A stretch of 64,000 nt of DNA from Xiheimicrobium sp033763395 (GTDB lineage Bacteria; Myxococcota; Myxococcia; Myxococcales; Myxococcaceae). This document shows, piece after piece, positions 19,234 through 27,675 of the stretch. The notes below the pieces were generated by a model that had not been told where the DNA came from, ran no database searches, and saw only the letters and a list, made by a program, of their open reading frames with translations. Made by a program: the position numbers and the translations under genes. Position 1 is the first letter of the stretch, and each line of letters starts with the position of its first letter. Where the stretch lies: the NCBI GenBank assembly GCA_033763395.1, contig JANRKQ010000197.1, positions 14,386 through 78,385 of the forward strand, in the 5' to 3' direction.

Positions 19234-20429
19234 TGAGGCCGCAGCGCCTCGGCGTCCTCCTGGCGGTCGCAGCGGGCGTCGTCGGCTGCCGCGCCATTCC
19301 GCTCAACGACGATCCCACCATGCCGGTGCGGCCGGCGCAGGTCAGCCCGCCCGCGATGTGGGAGGTCGACTGGTCGGCGCCCCTGGTGAAGCTCGAGCTG
19401 CTCGAGTACCAGCCGCGCGAGACGGCCCGGCCGGCGATCGATCCCGACACCGAGCGCATCATCGTCACCACGCGTGACGGGGGCATTCGGTGCCTGTCGC
19501 CCATCGACGGCTCGGTGCTGTGGGAGAAGAAGACGCTGGGGAAGTTCTTCTCGGGCGCCGCGATCGTGCAGGGCGTCGCCTACGTGCCGGGCGGCGACGG
19601 CGTGCTGTACGCGTTCCGGGTGCTCTCGGGCTAGCTCGTCTGGGAGTTCAAGGCGAACGAAGAGCTCATCACCACGCCCGTCGTCTCCGAGGGCCGGGTG
19701 CTCGTCACCTCGTCTCAAGACACGCTGTTCGCCGTCGACGCGCAGACGGGCAAGTGGACGTGGCAGTACAAGCGCGATCTGCCCCAGGGCTTCACGGTGC
19801 GCGGCGCCTCGGCGCCCGTGGCCGAAGACGGGCTCGTCTACGCAGGGTTCGCCGACGGGTTCCTCGTCGCGGTCGGCCTCGATGACGGCGTCGCGCGCTG
19901 GGAGCGCAAGCTGACGATCTCGGGCGGCCAGCAGTTCAAGGACGTCGACTCGAGCCCGGTGCTCGACGAGAACGGCCGCCTCTACGCCGCCAGCTACAAA
20001 GACGGCGTCTTCGCCCTCGACGCGAAGACCGGCGACATCCTCTGGACGTCGACCCGCGGCGGCATCACCTCGCTGCTCCTGCGTGGCGAGGTGCTGTTCT
20101 GCACCGGCGACGGCACCCTCACCGCCATCGAGACCCGCACCGGCCGCGCGCTGTGGAGCCTCGACCTGTCCGACCGCACGCCGAAGGGGAAGGGGAACAA
20201 CGCCGGTCGCCCGCCCATCATGACCCGCGGCTACATCGTCGTGCCGACCTCGACCGCGCTCGCGTTCGTCGACCCGTCGGTGGGCAAGGTGCGCGCAGCG
20301 TGGAACCCGGGCCGGGGCGTGACGGCGACCCCGTCTCGGTTCGTGTCGGCGCGGGGCGGCAACCGGCTCTACGTGCTCACCAACCTCGGCACCCTCTACG
20401 CCCTGCAGCTCGTCGGGAGCGGCGGATGA
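19233..20429 (+). pseudogene. bamB: BamB-like PQQ-propeller lipoprotein interrupted by an in-frame TAG
   Basis: The reading frame runs from ATG 19233 to TGA 20429 with a single in-frame TAG at 19632-19634 (codon 134) and no frameshift. The first part has a lipoprotein signal (LLAVAAGVVGC) and the first propeller blades (RDGGIRCLSPIDGSVLWEKK). After the stop the protein continues at once as LVWEFKANEELITTPVV, followed by further PQQ blades (LFAVDAQTGKWTWQYK, VFALDAKTGDILWTS, LTAIETRTGRALWSLDL). BamB is the outer-membrane lipoprotein of the Bam assembly complex. A GAG-to-TAG change (expected SGELVWEF) would explain the break. It may be a true recent mutation, a base-call error or a readthrough site. 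Intact neighbours and the YfgM-like partner argue for a functional gene until recently. Confidence 0.8.
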
Positions 20430-20836
20430 AACGCGTTCGTGTCGTCGCGGGCCTCATTCCCAGCCCCGTCGATCCGACCCGCTTCCTCGTGCAGCAGCGC
20501 CTGCCCACCGCCAGCCGCGCGAACCTGTGGGAGTTCCCCGGCGGGAAGATCGAGCCGGGAGAGACCGAGGCGCAGGCGCTCGCCCGGGAAGGTCAGGAAG
20601 AGCTGGCGGTCTCGCTGAAGGTGGGCCGCAGCCTCTGGCGCACGGAGCACGCGTACCCCGATCTCGTGGTCGAGCTCGAGCTCTTCGCCGCCGAGATCTC
20701 CGACGGTGAGCCGAAGGCCCTGGGCGCCCAGGCGCTGCGCTTCGCCACGCCCGAAGAGATGAAGCGGCTGCCGTTCTGCGAGGCCGATCTGCCGCTGCTC
20801 GACGCGCTGGCCGATGGCTCCGTGCCGACGCGATGA
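20426..20836 (+). CDS. Nudix hydrolase, MutT-like
   Basis: A 136-residue Nudix protein. The Nudix box is GGKIEPGETEAQALAREGQEE, split here as GGKIEPGETEAQ and ALAREGQEELAV. It has the Gly, first Glu and REGQEE metal-binding residues, with Leu-Ala replacing the usual Leu-Gly. The size and start (MKRVRVVAGLIPSP) match MutT-type 8-oxo-dGTP diphosphatases, which remove oxidised nucleotides, but substrate specificity cannot be read from sequence alone. ATG overlaps the preceding stop (ATGA), and its stop overlaps the next ATG, so it is co-translated in this operon. Confidence 0.9.
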   Translation: MKRVRVVAGLIPSPVDPTRFLVQQRLPTASRANLWEFPGGKIEPGETEAQALAREGQEELAVSLKVGRSLWRTEHAYPDLVVELELFAAEISDGEPKALGAQALRFATPEEMKRLPFCEADLPLLDALADGSVPTR

Positions 20837-21663
20837 GCGGGTTCCTCGAGCGCACCTTCCAGCTCTCGAAGGGCGTCGGGCCGTTCCGCGAGCGGGATCT
20901 GTGGGCGCGCGGGCTCGAGACGTGGGCGCAGTTCGAGGCGGCGGCCGAGAAGGGCATCGTCATGTCGACGCGGCTCGACGCCGAGACCCGCGAGCGCATC
21001 GACGACGCGAAGGCCGCGCTCGAGCGGCGCGACGTGCCCCGGCTCGCGGCGCTCGTCCCTCCGAAGGAGCACTGGCGGCTCTACCCGCACTTCGTCGATC
21101 AGGCGGCGTTCTTCGACATCGAGGCCGACGGCGAGCACGTGCCCACGGTGGTGGGGATCATGGACCGCCACGGGGTCGCCAGCTTCCGGCGCGGGCACTC
21201 GTTGGCGCAGCTGCCGGCGCGGCTGGCCGAGAGCGCCATCTGGGTGACGTTCAATGGAGCGGTGTTCGACGTGCCCGCGCTCCAGAAGGCCTTCGAGGGC
21301 CAGCCGTTCCCGATGCCCGCCGCGCACGTGGACCTGCGGTTCCTCGTGCGCCGCATCGGGCTCAAGGGCGGGCTCAAGGGCGTCGAAGAGGCGCTCAGCC
21401 TCCACCGGCCAGCGCACCTCAAGGGCGTGAAGGGCCTCGACGCGATTCACCTCTGGCGGCTGTGGAACGATCACCGCGACGTGAAGGCCCTGCGCGTGCT
21501 GGTCGAATACAACCTCTACGACGCGGTCAACCTGCGCGCGGTGCTCGAGTGGTGCATGTGGCGGCTCGCGGAGCAGGCGGCGTGGCAGCTCGAGCGGCGG
21601 CCGGTCTTCGAGCGCGGCGAGGTGCTCTACGACGTCTCGAAGCTCGTGCTCAGCCTACCTTGA
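20833..21663 (+). CDS. RNase H-like DEDD-type nuclease (YprB-like)
   Basis: A 276-residue protein with the exonuclease motifs of the RNase_H_2/YprB group: FFDIEADG (ExoI-like, first acidic pair), TFNGAVFDVPAL (ExoII), a VDLRFLVRR strand and YNLYDAVNL (ExoIII-like, last Asp). The first 90 residues resemble the helical lead seen in these proteins (GVGPFRERDLWARGLETWAQF, a helix-hairpin-like segment). It probably cleaves nucleic acid in a metal-dependent way; biological role unknown. Its last nine bases overlap the 3' end of the convergent lantibiotic-dehydratase-like gene. Confidence 0.8.
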   Translation: MSGFLERTFQLSKGVGPFRERDLWARGLETWAQFEAAAEKGIVMSTRLDAETRERIDDAKAALERRDVPRLAALVPPKEHWRLYPHFVDQAAFFDIEADGEHVPTVVGIMDRHGVASFRRGHSLAQLPARLAESAIWVTFNGAVFDVPALQKAFEGQPFPMPAAHVDLRFLVRRIGLKGGLKGVEEALSLHRPAHLKGVKGLDAIHLWRLWNDHRDVKALRVLVEYNLYDAVNLRAVLEWCMWRLAEQAAWQLERRPVFERGEVLYDVSKLVLSLP

Positions 21664-23778
21664 GGCACCTCGTCGCCGTCGCGGGCTGACTCGGGCCGCT
21701 TCGTCGACGAGCGCGGCGGAGAAGGGAACCGGATCGACGGCGATGCAGCGCAGCTCGCACACGTGCCCGTCGAGCCAGAGGCCGTCGGGGCCGGGCAACA
21801 TCTCCGAGAGCGAGAGCCACTCGGCCTGCCGCGCGAGCCGGACGAGCTGCTCCACCAGCAGGGGGGCTTCCCAGTCGAGGTACACGGGCTTCACCTCGTT
21901 GGGCGAGCGGACGAAGACCCGCCGCGGCAGCTGGTGCGTCGCCACGAAGCGCCGAACCGCCTCGCTCCGCCCGGGGTCCACGTCGAGCTCGGCGAGCTGT
22001 TCCCGGCCAAAGCGCCAGCGCGCGCGCTGCACCACGAGATCTCCCAGGGTGCGGCGCGGGCCCGAGTCGGCCCCGTCGGACAGCGAGAAGTGGCTGGCGG
22101 CGATCATCTTGATCCGGCGCTCGAACACCTGCAGCAGGTCGAAGGTGAGGCCCTTGTCGCGGTGCACGACAACGAGCCGCCCTTTGCGCTGCACCACCTC
22201 GCAGTCGGCCGCGCGCAGCACCCGCCCTCGAGGCCGGTCGCTGTCGAACTCGTACCCGAGATCGAGGTGCCAGTGCCGCCTCGACAGGCGCGCGTCGTGC
22301 GAGCTGCGGGCGAAGTCTTCCCAGGGGATCGGGGTGATCCCGTCGAGCCCGAAGTCGTCTTGCCACTGGCGCTCGAGGGCCCGGCGGTCGGGCGCGTGGG
22401 CCAGCACCGACAAGGTCGAGAAGGGCGTCACCCCCGGGTGGAGCTCGCCCAGAATGGGGAGCCCTTCGCCGCGCAGCAGGGCCTCGGCCGACGACGCAGC
22501 CCAGAGGATGTCGGGCGCATGGTGACGGGCTCCGGGCCAGCCGGGGCAGGGCGCCTCGAAGTGCTTCTCGACGAGGCGCTCGGCCACCTCGAGCGGCACC
22601 CGCGGCGCCGGACCCCAGAGCTTCGACCACTTCGCCGCCAGCCGCCTCGCGACGGGGGTGATGGCGGGCGGGTGCGCTCCAGCGAACAGCGGCGCGGTCT
22701 CGGCCCAGAAGACGTGGAGCGGCACCGCGCGACGCGGGCCGAAGAACCGACGGGCGGCGCGCATCACGCGCCTGGCGATCTCGAACGAGTACCAGCGCGC
22801 GACCCGGCAGACGAGGAAGACGGGCGCCTCGATTCGCTCCCGCATCGAACGAGACAGCTCGAGCTCGACGGCTCGCCGGCACTCTTCGTAGACGAGCCCG
22901 CGGCCGCCGTAGGTCTGGCCTTCGTGGCGCTTCGCGGCGTGGGCCGTGGCCGCCTCGAACTCGGTGCTCAGCGCGTCGAGCCGGCTCCCCAGCGTGGCAG
23001 CGTCGAGGCCCGAGAGCCCGTCGACGTGCGCCCGAAAAGCCGACACGACCGGTGCGTCGGGGAGCCGCGCGAGTGGATCAGCCGAGATCGAGACGGGGAA
23101 GGTCCACCGGATGAGGTTCTGCGCCGCCAGCGCCTCGGCGATCGCTCGCGCCTTCCGGGACAGCCGCCGGGCGACGAGCGGGCCGCGCACCTGCAGCCTT
23201 TCCAGGAGCCGCGCTTCGTCTGCCGTGAGTCGATACGATCCCGAGGGGGTGATCGCGGTGCGCCGACTGATCTGGACGTCGCCCGGCAGGCTCAGCTCGG
23301 CGTCCTCGCGCCACCGGGGATCGCGGGCGAGGGCGTCAGCGAGCACCCGCGCCGCCCATGGCTCGACGAAGGTCTTCCGTGCGTCGATGAGCGACTGCCC
23401 GAGTCGTACGTGGCCCTCACCGTCGCCGAACCGGCCCCAGCCGACCGGCCCGAAGAACCCGATGGTGTCGTTCTTCGCGCAGTACCGCTGCAGGTAGCGC
23501 GCGACGAGCAGCTCCTTCTTCCGTGTCCTGGCGTCGGTCGCCCCCGCAGGCTTGCGCAGCAACGAGTCGAGCCCATCGACGACCGCGGCGCGGTTCTGCC
23601 ACGTCACCGCTTCGCGGAACCGCTCGTCCCTCGCGACCTCACGCAACGCCGCCGAGGGATCCGCGGCGGTCACCACCGAATCGAGCCACGAGAAGCGGAA
23701 GCCCGCGCCGCGAACCAGGACCTGCGGCCAGAAACGAAACGCGCCGCGCTCAGACCGCGAAGACCGTCGAGAAGCCAT
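21655..23778 (-). CDS. Lantibiotic dehydratase N-domain protein (LanB glutamylation domain, possible PEARL)
   Basis: A 707-residue protein matching the N-terminal (tRNA-dependent glutamylation) domain of class I lanthipeptide dehydratases. Clear landmarks are LQRYCAKNDTIGFFGPVGWG (residues 96-115), an N-terminal FRFWPQVLVRGAGFRFSW strand region, and the C-terminal VFVRSPNEVKPVYLDW. Its length equals the glutamylation domain alone, and no SpaB-type elimination domain follows or is encoded next door. From family knowledge, such short LanBs include peptide aminoacyl-tRNA ligases (PEARLs), which add an amino acid from charged tRNA to the C-terminus of a carrier peptide. It overlaps the upstream ATP-grasp gene by 29 bases and closes the operon whose substrate candidate is the peptide at 25139. 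Confidence 0.85.
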   Translation of the reverse strand: MASRRSSRSERGAFRFWPQVLVRGAGFRFSWLDSVVTAADPSAALREVARDERFREAVTWQNRAAVVDGLDSLLRKPAGATDARTRKKELLVARYLQRYCAKNDTIGFFGPVGWGRFGDGEGHVRLGQSLIDARKTFVEPWAARVLADALARDPRWREDAELSLPGDVQISRRTAITPSGSYRLTADEARLLERLQVRGPLVARRLSRKARAIAEALAAQNLIRWTFPVSISADPLARLPDAPVVSAFRAHVDGLSGLDAATLGSRLDALSTEFEAATAHAAKRHEGQTYGGRGLVYEECRRAVELELSRSMRERIEAPVFLVCRVARWYSFEIARRVMRAARRFFGPRRAVPLHVFWAETAPLFAGAHPPAITPVARRLAAKWSKLWGPAPRVPLEVAERLVEKHFEAPCPGWPGARHHAPDILWAASSAEALLRGEGLPILGELHPGVTPFSTLSVLAHAPDRRALERQWQDDFGLDGITPIPWEDFARSSHDARLSRRHWHLDLGYEFDSDRPRGRVLRAADCEVVQRKGRLVVVHRDKGLTFDLLQVFERRIKMIAASHFSLSDGADSGPRRTLGDLVVQRARWRFGREQLAELDVDPGRSEAVRRFVATHQLPRRVFVRSPNEVKPVYLDWEAPLLVEQLVRLARQAEWLSLSEMLPGPDGLWLDGHVCELRCIAVDPVPFSAALVDEAARVSPRRRRGASR

Positions 23779-25135
23779 AGTCCTCGGGAGGGTCGGTCAT
23801 CACCAGCCCCTCGGCGTCAGGCGCATGCCGGGCCGCGCCTCCACCGAAGGTGCCGTCGAAGATGAAGGACGAGAGCTCGACCCGGCTCTCGATGAACTCG
23901 AGGTGCTTCTCGTCGACGAACACGGGAATCGTCGCGCGCGGCAGCGAGACGTACCGCTGGGCAACGTAGCCGGGCTCGCTCGTCGCCACGTCGACCACCT
24001 TTCGCCACAGCCCGGGCGTGCGCGCGATGCCCAGGTGCGTGTCTTTTCCGTCGAAGGCCCGCTTGAAGACCCAGTCGGCCTGGTCGCGGAGGTACGCCGC
24101 TCGCCGCGCGCGCGACGGCACGTGGGTCGGCGACACCTCGAACCGGTAGCCATCGGCCATGCGTGACGACGCGTCGCCCTCGACCCGTTGGAGCAGCGGC
24201 AGCACGCCCTTGTCCATCAACGTCGCCGCCAGCGGCTTGACGATGGCGACGCTCCCGATGCGCGCGCCGCGGAGGTGGGCCAGCGGGCCCTTCGGCTTCA
24301 ACAGGTGCGGCTCGTCGAGGAACGACGACCCGATCGTCACCAGCATCACCAGGTCGGGGCGGCGCTTGTCACCCACGATGCGGGGATCTCCATCGCGACC
24401 GACGACGAGCTGCGCTTCCGTCACGATGCGGCTGTCGACACCCAGCCGGTAGAGCTCGCGCTGCACGTAGTCGAACTGATCCTCGACCCGCTTCGGGTAC
24501 CCCTGAATGACGGCCCACTCGCGGTGGTGCGCGAGCAGCGCCACGAAGGGCTTCGGCGAGGGGCGCATCGCCCGCAGCATGGTGAAGAGGTAGCGGGGCA
24601 GGGGCCGCCGATGGAATCGGTCGGCGTCGATGCCCAGACGCTTCAGGAGCGGGTGTTCCCGCCAATAGTCGGCGACCACCTCGGTGTAGCCACAGCTCAC
24701 CGCGATGCCGTTGCCGAAGTTGATCTCGGACAGCACGAACCGATCTTCGAAGAGGAAGCCGTCGGGCCGCAGGTGCGAGAACCAGTCGTGCGAGGCGAGC
24801 CCAGCCCCCACGTCGAGCGCCGCCTCGAAGCCCTCCGGCAGCGGCAGCGCCTTCGACAAAGCTCCACGCTTCGCCGCCAGCCGGCGCAGCTCGGCCCGCA
24901 CGTTGACGAGCCGCGAATGGAGCGCCGAGGCGATGAAGTCGAGGCGATCGGCAGGCACGAAGAGCGGGCGCAACGCCCAGCCCGAGCCGCGAATCGTGGT
25001 GATGCCCCAGCGCTTCCAGCGTTCGTGAAAGCGATGGGTGAAGTCACGCAGCTCGCTCGTGTGACGACGAATCGCACGATCGACGAGCTGCGTGAGGTGC
25101 GCGTCGACGGGAACGCGCCGCGACGGGCGCTTCAC
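23750..25135 (-). CDS. ATP-grasp-like ligase B of the RiPP-type operon
   Basis: A 461-residue protein that I read as an ATP-grasp ligase of a divergent, probably circularly permuted type. Visible pieces are FLFEDRFVLSEINFGNGIAV (about 127-146, with a Glu-x-Asn typical of the metal/ADP site), PDLVMLVTIGSSFLDEPHLL, and a late lysine segment WVFKRAFDGKDTHLG near residues 367-381 for nucleotide binding. Such enzymes activate a carboxylate with ATP and join it to an amine, thiol or alcohol. GTG at 25135 lies three bases after the stop of the 47-residue peptide gene, so translation is coupled to it. The 3' end overlaps the LanB-like gene by 29 bases. The peptide is the obvious substrate candidate; this is inference. 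Confidence 0.65.
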   Translation of the reverse strand: MKRPSRRVPVDAHLTQLVDRAIRRHTSELRDFTHRFHERWKRWGITTIRGSGWALRPLFVPADRLDFIASALHSRLVNVRAELRRLAAKRGALSKALPLPEGFEAALDVGAGLASHDWFSHLRPDGFLFEDRFVLSEINFGNGIAVSCGYTEVVADYWREHPLLKRLGIDADRFHRRPLPRYLFTMLRAMRPSPKPFVALLAHHREWAVIQGYPKRVEDQFDYVQRELYRLGVDSRIVTEAQLVVGRDGDPRIVGDKRRPDLVMLVTIGSSFLDEPHLLKPKGPLAHLRGARIGSVAIVKPLAATLMDKGVLPLLQRVEGDASSRMADGYRFEVSPTHVPSRARRAAYLRDQADWVFKRAFDGKDTHLGIARTPGLWRKVVDVATSEPGYVAQRYVSLPRATIPVFVDEKHLEFIESRVELSSFIFDGTFGGGAARHAPDAEGLVMTDPPEDYGFSTVFAV

Positions 25136-25138
25136 GCC

Positions 25139-25282
25139 TTACTCGACCGGCTTCCGCTTCCCCGGCGTCCAACCCGGCGCGGGCTTCGGCGTCTCGGGCT
25201 TCGGCGCCGGCGTCTTGGGCCTCGAGCCCGGCTTCGTCGGGTTCGTCTTCGGCATCGTGGGGGGCTTCGAGATCCGTGGCAT
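25139..25282 (-). CDS. 47-residue Pro/Lys/Thr-rich peptide, candidate RiPP precursor or carrier peptide
   Basis: A small gene with ATG at 25280-25282 and TAA at 25139-25141. Shine-Dalgarno GAGGAG lies six bases before the ATG, one of the best in the window. The peptide has 15 Pro, 9 Lys and 6 Thr, with recurring PKTxP/KPxxP steps (for example RPKTPAPKPETPKPAP), one Trp (GWTPGK) and the end KRKPVE. It has no Cys and only two Glu, no signal peptide and no double-Gly leader. It sits between two ATP-grasp-like genes, 36 bases after one and three bases before the other. A typical graspetide core (Thr/Ser plus Asp/Glu) is not seen. Role inferred from position, ribosome-binding site and composition. 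Confidence 0.7.
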   Translation of the reverse strand: MPRISKPPTMPKTNPTKPGSRPKTPAPKPETPKPAPGWTPGKRKPVE

Positions 25283-25318
25283 GTGGCGCTCCTCGAAAAT
25301 GACGTCTGGCACTGCGTA

Positions 25319-26428
25319 TCAGAACGAACGCTTCCAGCAAACGACACCCAGCCCTCCGCCCTGGTGCACGTTCACCACCGGAGCCACCGAGGCGCGCCGG
25401 TAGCCACCGACGAGCTGGAAGCTCGGCGCCCCTGGCGTGGGGTGAAACCACAGGCTGTGCACGACCCACGCCTCCATCGTGCGGAATTCTCGGCCGTCGA
25501 GAATTTCGACGTGGGCGCGAGGGAGCGGGGTGAAGCGCTGGACGATGAACCGCCCGGGCTGGGTGAGCGCCTCGTCGACGGCCTTCTGCCAGGTCGGGCC
25601 GTCGACGAACCGGCCCAGGGTGATGCCGAAGCCGCCGTAGCCATCGACGGGCTTGAGGACGAGCTCACGCGCCTCGTCGCGCAAGAGCTCCCGCAGGGCC
25701 ACTTCGCGGCCGTTCCAGTCGACCTCGCGTTCGCGCACGACGCGCGTCCAGGGCACCAGCGCGGGCAGCTCGTGTGACAGCGGCTCGAGCAACGACTTGT
25801 CGTCACCTCCGGCGGCCGCGAGCGGGTTCATCAGCACCACCGCGTTCGCAGCGAGGGCGTGGCGCAGCGCCTGGCCCCCGGTGCGGGACGACGGCAGCTC
25901 GAACAGCTCGTCGAGCGCATCACGGAAGAGGGCGTCGACGGGCCGGCCCCGCGCGAGCAGGTGCGTGCCGTTCCACGAGAGCTCGCGGGGGTCGACGCGC
26001 AGCGCCTCCCAGCCGTTGCTGGCGTAGTGCTCGCGCAACAGCTCGTGATCGCTCTCGACGATGCTGCCGTCGAGCACGCAGAAGGCGATGCGCCGGCCGG
26101 GCGTCAGCGCCTCGAATACGGCGCGGTGTGACGGCATCAGGGTGGCATGGCCTCCCAGCGCGTCGGCCAGGGCGTCGGCCCAGCCCATCGCCGAGGGATC
26201 TCCCGCCTGCACCTCGAGGAGCTGGAACGTCGTTGGATCCGCCGATGGAAAGGCGACGTCGAGGCGGGTGAAGCCCAGGGGGACTCCGTGCTGCGTCACC
26301 AGGCTCGACAGAACCCGCTGTCCTGCCGTCTCGAGGGCCGCGTGCTGGGTGAGCCACTCGACGCTCGCGATCGGCCGCATGGGACGAACGCGGCCTCTGG
26401 CGACGAGCTCGACCAGCGCGTCGTTCAC
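25319..26428 (-). CDS. ATP-grasp-like ligase A (circularly permuted type) of the RiPP-type operon
   Basis: A 369-residue protein. The segment LVLKPVDGYGGFGITLGRF (about 256-274) matches the Lys-Pro-x-Asp-Gly-Tyr-Gly-Gly nucleotide loop of circularly permuted ATP-grasp proteins. FIVQRFTPLPRAHVEI and an earlier metal-site-like stretch (FQLLEVQAGDPSAMG) agree with that fold. The C-terminus returns to VQLVGGYRR-type strands and ends GVVCWKRSF. Such ligases form amide or ester bonds using ATP. GTG at 26428 overlaps the stop of the alpha-oxoamine synthase gene (GTGA); the frame is open further upstream but inside that gene. The peptide gene follows 36 bases downstream. Confidence 0.75.
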   Translation of the reverse strand: MNDALVELVARGRVRPMRPIASVEWLTQHAALETAGQRVLSSLVTQHGVPLGFTRLDVAFPSADPTTFQLLEVQAGDPSAMGWADALADALGGHATLMPSHRAVFEALTPGRRIAFCVLDGSIVESDHELLREHYASNGWEALRVDPRELSWNGTHLLARGRPVDALFRDALDELFELPSSRTGGQALRHALAANAVVLMNPLAAAGGDDKSLLEPLSHELPALVPWTRVVREREVDWNGREVALRELLRDEARELVLKPVDGYGGFGITLGRFVDGPTWQKAVDEALTQPGRFIVQRFTPLPRAHVEILDGREFRTMEAWVVHSLWFHPTPGAPSFQLVGGYRRASVAPVVNVHQGGGLGVVCWKRSF

Positions 26429-27615
26429 GCCACGGCACCCAGCGCACGCAACGCCGAGACCAGCGCGCGCAGGTCGGACTCTTCGTGGCCGACCCCGAGG
26501 CACACCCGCAGCATCGCGTTGCCCCGCGCCACCACCGGAAAGAACGTCGTCGACACGAAGAAGCCCCGCGCTTTGAGCGCATCGCCCAGCTCGATCGCGC
26601 GCGCCTCGTCGCCCACCTCGACCATTCGAATCGGAGAGAAGGGCAGCTCCTTGCCCACCAGCCGATCGAACAGCGCCACCCGCGACCGCAGGGTCTCCTG
26701 GAGCTTCGTCAGGCGCCCGTCGCGGTGCACCTCGAGCGCGGCGAGCGCGGCCCCCACCATCGAGAAGTCGAGCGGCGCCGAGAACGCGTAGGTGGTGCCG
26801 AAGGTGCGCACCCGGGCCTCGGCCTCACGGTTCGGCAGCAGCACGCCGCCGCCGTTGCAGCCGTAGCCCTTGCTGAGGCTGAAGGTGAGCGTGACGTTCT
26901 CGGGCAGGGCGCCGCCGAGGCGGTGGAGCACGGTGCCTTCGCCCCGCGCCCCGAAGATCGAGGTGCCGTGCGCATCGTCGATGTAGAGCGAGAAGCCGAG
27001 CCGCTTCGAGAGGGCCAGCAGGTCGTCGATGGGGCAGACGCCGCCCATCGAATAGACGCCGTCGGCGACGTAGATGGCCTCGTCTCCGCGCGCGTGGGCC
27101 GCCCGAACCCCAGCCTCGAGCGCCGAGAGATCGTTGTGGGGAATCGTCTCGACCCGGTGTTCGGCCGCCAGAATGGGCCGCAGGAACTGCATCGACGTGT
27201 GCGCGAGCCGGTCGTACAGGAACGTCGCGCGCTTGCCCCCGGGCGGTGCGAGGAGCGGCATCGTCGACATGTGGGCGGTGGTGACGGACGGGAAGGTGAT
27301 CGCGCGGCCGCCCCAGAGCGCCGAGAGGCCCTCTTCGAGCTCCTGGAGTGGCCCGATGCTGAACCGCGTCCGGGCGCAGCAGAGGTGAACGCCCCAGGCC
27401 TCGAGGATCGCCTGAGCGCGCGCGATGACCGCGGGATCCGTGTCGAGGCCCAGGTAGCTGCAGTTGACGAACTCGGTGACCCACTGGTCCTTCGTCAGCT
27501 CGACCTTGCGTCCATTGCGGCCGCGCAGCGTCACCTGCATGAGGCCGCGCGAGATCGCGTCAGCGGCGTGATGCTGCGAGTAGTCGACGACGGCGGCGGT
27601 GTTTCGAAGCCTCAC
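26425..27615 (-). CDS. PLP-dependent alpha-oxoamine synthase family enzyme
   Basis: A 396-residue fold-type I PLP enzyme of the 8-amino-7-oxononanoate synthase / 2-amino-3-ketobutyrate-CoA ligase / CqsA family. Key residues are Asp213-x-x-His216 (YIDDAHGTSIFG) for pyridine binding, Schiff-base Lys249 (FSLSKGYGCNGGG) and the early CSYLGLDTDP motif. The family condenses an amino acid with an acyl-thioester and releases CO2. There is no biotin gene nearby; it is the first gene of the operon with two ATP-grasp-like enzymes, the peptide and the LanB-like protein, so I infer a tailoring or building-block role. GTG at 27615 has no good ribosome-binding site; a later start is possible. Confidence 0.85.
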   Translation of the reverse strand: MRLRNTAAVVDYSQHHAADAISRGLMQVTLRGRNGRKVELTKDQWVTEFVNCSYLGLDTDPAVIARAQAILEAWGVHLCCARTRFSIGPLQELEEGLSALWGGRAITFPSVTTAHMSTMPLLAPPGGKRATFLYDRLAHTSMQFLRPILAAEHRVETIPHNDLSALEAGVRAAHARGDEAIYVADGVYSMGGVCPIDDLLALSKRLGFSLYIDDAHGTSIFGARGEGTVLHRLGGALPENVTLTFSLSKGYGCNGGGVLLPNREAEARVRTFGTTYAFSAPLDFSMVGAALAALEVHRDGRLTKLQETLRSRVALFDRLVGKELPFSPIRMVEVGDEARAIELGDALKARGFFVSTTFFPVVARGNAMLRVCLGVGHEESDLRALVSALRALGAVA

Positions 27616-27675
27616 GTCAGCAGAACACCGCGACCATGCCCCGAGCGCAATGGTGCAGGCACGGCGCGGAACGAG

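Noticed and set aside
25092..25403. Gly-rich hydrophobic open frame on the plus strand that looks like a bacteriocin (GFGVSGFGAGVLGLEPG)
   Set aside because: It is antisense to the 47-residue peptide gene, has no ribosome-binding site and lies against the operon direction. The Gly/Phe content is simply the complement of the Pro/Lys codons.
25319..26428. Reading the two ATP-grasp genes as a graspetide (microviridin-like) system
   Set aside because: The peptide has almost no Asp or Glu and no Thr-x-Lys-x-Pro-Ser-Asp core, so classical side-chain ester macrocycles are not expected.
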